A stretch of 7,092 bases of DNA from positions 1 to 7,092 of the forward strand of contig CASEPH010000399.1 in the NCBI GenBank assembly GCA_949289625.1. Reading direction: 5' to 3'. Below, in pieces: positions 5,946 through 7,092 of this stretch. The notes beneath the pieces were generated by a model. The model was not told where the DNA came from and made no database searches. It worked only from the letters and a program-made list of their open reading frames with translations. This DNA is from an uncultured Clostridia bacterium. GTDB taxonomy: Bacteria; Bacillota_A; Clostridia; Oscillospirales; Oscillospiraceae. The number at the start of each line of letters is the position of its first letter. The first letter of the stretch is position 1. Made by a program: the position numbers and the translations under genes.

Positions 5946-7092
5946 CTATGCAAAAACCGGGACACCGCCAGGAATCGGGGTAAGAAACACGTAATCAAAC
6001 GCCGATGGCGCTACGAGCGACTTGTTGCTGGCCCACTCGTCTCCGCCTCTTGTCCGTACATAGCCACTCCTTGACCCGTCTTGGTAAATGCTGATGAGTT
6101 CCTGAGCCGATGGATACGATGACTCTGGAGTCCCAAAGATATTTATTCCATTATACCTGTAGAACACGCTACCGTCCGGATATGTAACCTTTGTATAATC
6201 TTCTATAAAATCTGTCTCATGTTGTACGCTTACTCCGGCGAGCCACTTGTTCAATCCGGTAAAGAAAATTTGATCCGCTTCACTGTCAGTATACTTATTA
6301 TAAATCGGTGAGGGCGCATAAGAATAACTTGGCCTTAAATAAGGCTGGAATTTCTTCTCATCTGCTGTTGAATACTCATATGCATATTGGGGATTTGTCG
6401 TTTTACACGAAAGAATTTCGTAGTAAATCATACCCTCCGCAAGAATTGAATGTGTGGTAATCTTAATGTACTTTTCCTTATTCCCTGGCATAGGGAGTAC
6501 AACACCATTCAAATCGTCAAGGATTTCAGTCCCAACACGGGCCTCTTGGTACTTCTTATTATCCTTATTACTATTTATAGCTATCACATACTCGTTTAGC
6601 TGTGCTTCAGCAAGGAACTTATATGTCTGCCCATAGTAAGCACCTATTGGCTTTATCTCGTACACATCAAAACGAGGACTTCCAAAGAAGGTAGGATTAG
6701 AAATAATGACATCAACACGGCCATTTCCTGTGGGACTTAGACGATTTCCTTTGATTCGAACTTCCACCTCGGCCTCAGGATACTGCGATTTAATGTAGGC
6801 TTCAATACCAAGATGAGCGAGTTGCCCGTCAACCAGGGAAATGAGCCCCAATGGGTCGATCCAATTCACCGCATTGGCCTTGACATACAGGTATTGCACA
6901 AGGGCCATGGGCTCCTTGACGTACTCCCGCAGGTCGTACTGGCTGGGATCAAGGATCGGGTCCTGCGCCGTGAAGGTGCGGTTGTAGGCGTCGTAGAACC
7001 GGGCCTTGGCGTAGTACAGGTCCAGCACGGCGTCGTAGTCGTGGGTGGCGTACTCCTTCACCAGATCCAGCTCCCGCTGGCCGCACTTGAGG
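5946..7092 (-). CDS. Rhs/YD-repeat polymorphic toxin, 3' part with PD-(D/E)XK-like nuclease tip (5' end outside window)
   Basis: The minus-strand frame is open at the window edge, so the GTG at 7061 is internal; residues below count from it. Residues 1-73 are the end of the Rhs core: LDLYYAKARFYDAYNRTF, TAQDPILDPSQYD, then LYVKANAVNWIDPLGL, the conserved core boundary after which Rhs tips are autocleaved. Residues 74-371 are the variable tip. Its first part reads like a PD-(D/E)XK nuclease: Glu87 in GIEAYIK, Asp117 in GRVDVI, Glu135-x-Lys137 in VYEIKPIG, then AEAQLNEYV (152-159), the Q-x3-Y motif of that fold. It would cut nucleic acid in target cells. Residues 240-371 form a second region with no recognised family (KVTYPDGSVFYRYNG, YVRTRGGDEWASNK). 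The core is GC-rich and the tip AT-richer, the usual sign of tip exchange. It ends in tandem stops TAG TGA and is followed by the candidate immunity gene. How the protein is exported is not shown here. Confidence 0.85.
   Translation of the reverse strand, partial: LKCGQRELDLVKEYATHDYDAVLDLYYAKARFYDAYNRTFTAQDPILDPSQYDLREYVKEPMALVQYLYVKANAVNWIDPLGLISLVDGQLAHLGIEAYIKSQYPEAEVEVRIKGNRLSPTGNGRVDVIISNPTFFGSPRFDVYEIKPIGAYYGQTYKFLAEAQLNEYVIAINSNKDNKKYQEARVGTEILDDLNGVVLPMPGNKEKYIKITTHSILAEGMIYYEILSCKTTNPQYAYEYSTADEKKFQPYLRPSYSYAPSPIYNKYTDSEADQIFFTGLNKWLAGVSVQHETDFIEDYTKVTYPDGSVFYRYNGINIFGTPESSYPSAQELISIYQDGSRSGYVRTRGGDEWASNKSLVAPSAFDYVFLTPIPGGVPVFA

Overview
The window looks like part of a conjugative element (ICE) from a moderately GC-rich Firmicute, most likely a gut-type Clostridia/Oscillospiraceae relative. 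This is inferred from the gene families: a Tn916/CTn-type VirB4 ATPase followed by a large NlpC/P60 cell-wall hydrolase with an Ala/Lys-rich linker, and a Gram-positive style Rhs protein. No rRNA, tRNA, CRISPR array or insertion sequence was found.

Left part (1-2924, plus strand, GC-rich): the conjugation module. The 3' end of a VirB4-like ATPase is followed after 48 bases by a 671-residue membrane-anchored C40 peptidase. Together they would power and open the wall for DNA transfer. A 9-bp hairpin and a Shine-Dalgarno that overlaps its own start codon lie between them. A perfect 13-bp hairpin (2985-3015) closes the module.

Right part (3064-7092, minus strand): cargo, transcribed towards the conjugation module and therefore convergent with it. 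In transcription order it holds: (1) the 3' end of an Rhs/YD-repeat polymorphic toxin, with a GC-rich core ending in DPLGL followed by an AT-richer C-terminal tip of about 300 residues that carries PD-(D/E)XK-nuclease-like motifs; (2) a gene of about 270 residues directly behind it, the expected immunity protein, separated from the toxin by tandem stops and a perfect 13-bp hairpin; (3) a GC-rich relic encoding a Pro/Glu/Thr repeat, with no convincing start and a stop right at a composition boundary; (4) a secreted papain-like cysteine peptidase with signal peptide, likely propeptide and Cys-His-Asp residues, with its own RBS, -10 box and a palindrome; (5) a small exported protein starting 5 bases after the peptidase, possibly its partner or inhibitor.

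The likely theme is interbacterial competition cargo on a mobile element: an Rhs nuclease/immunity pair and a second, less familiar protease/small-exported-protein pair. The GC-rich relic between them suggests that the cargo was assembled by successive insertions. Family assignments rest on reading motifs by eye; no database search was possible.
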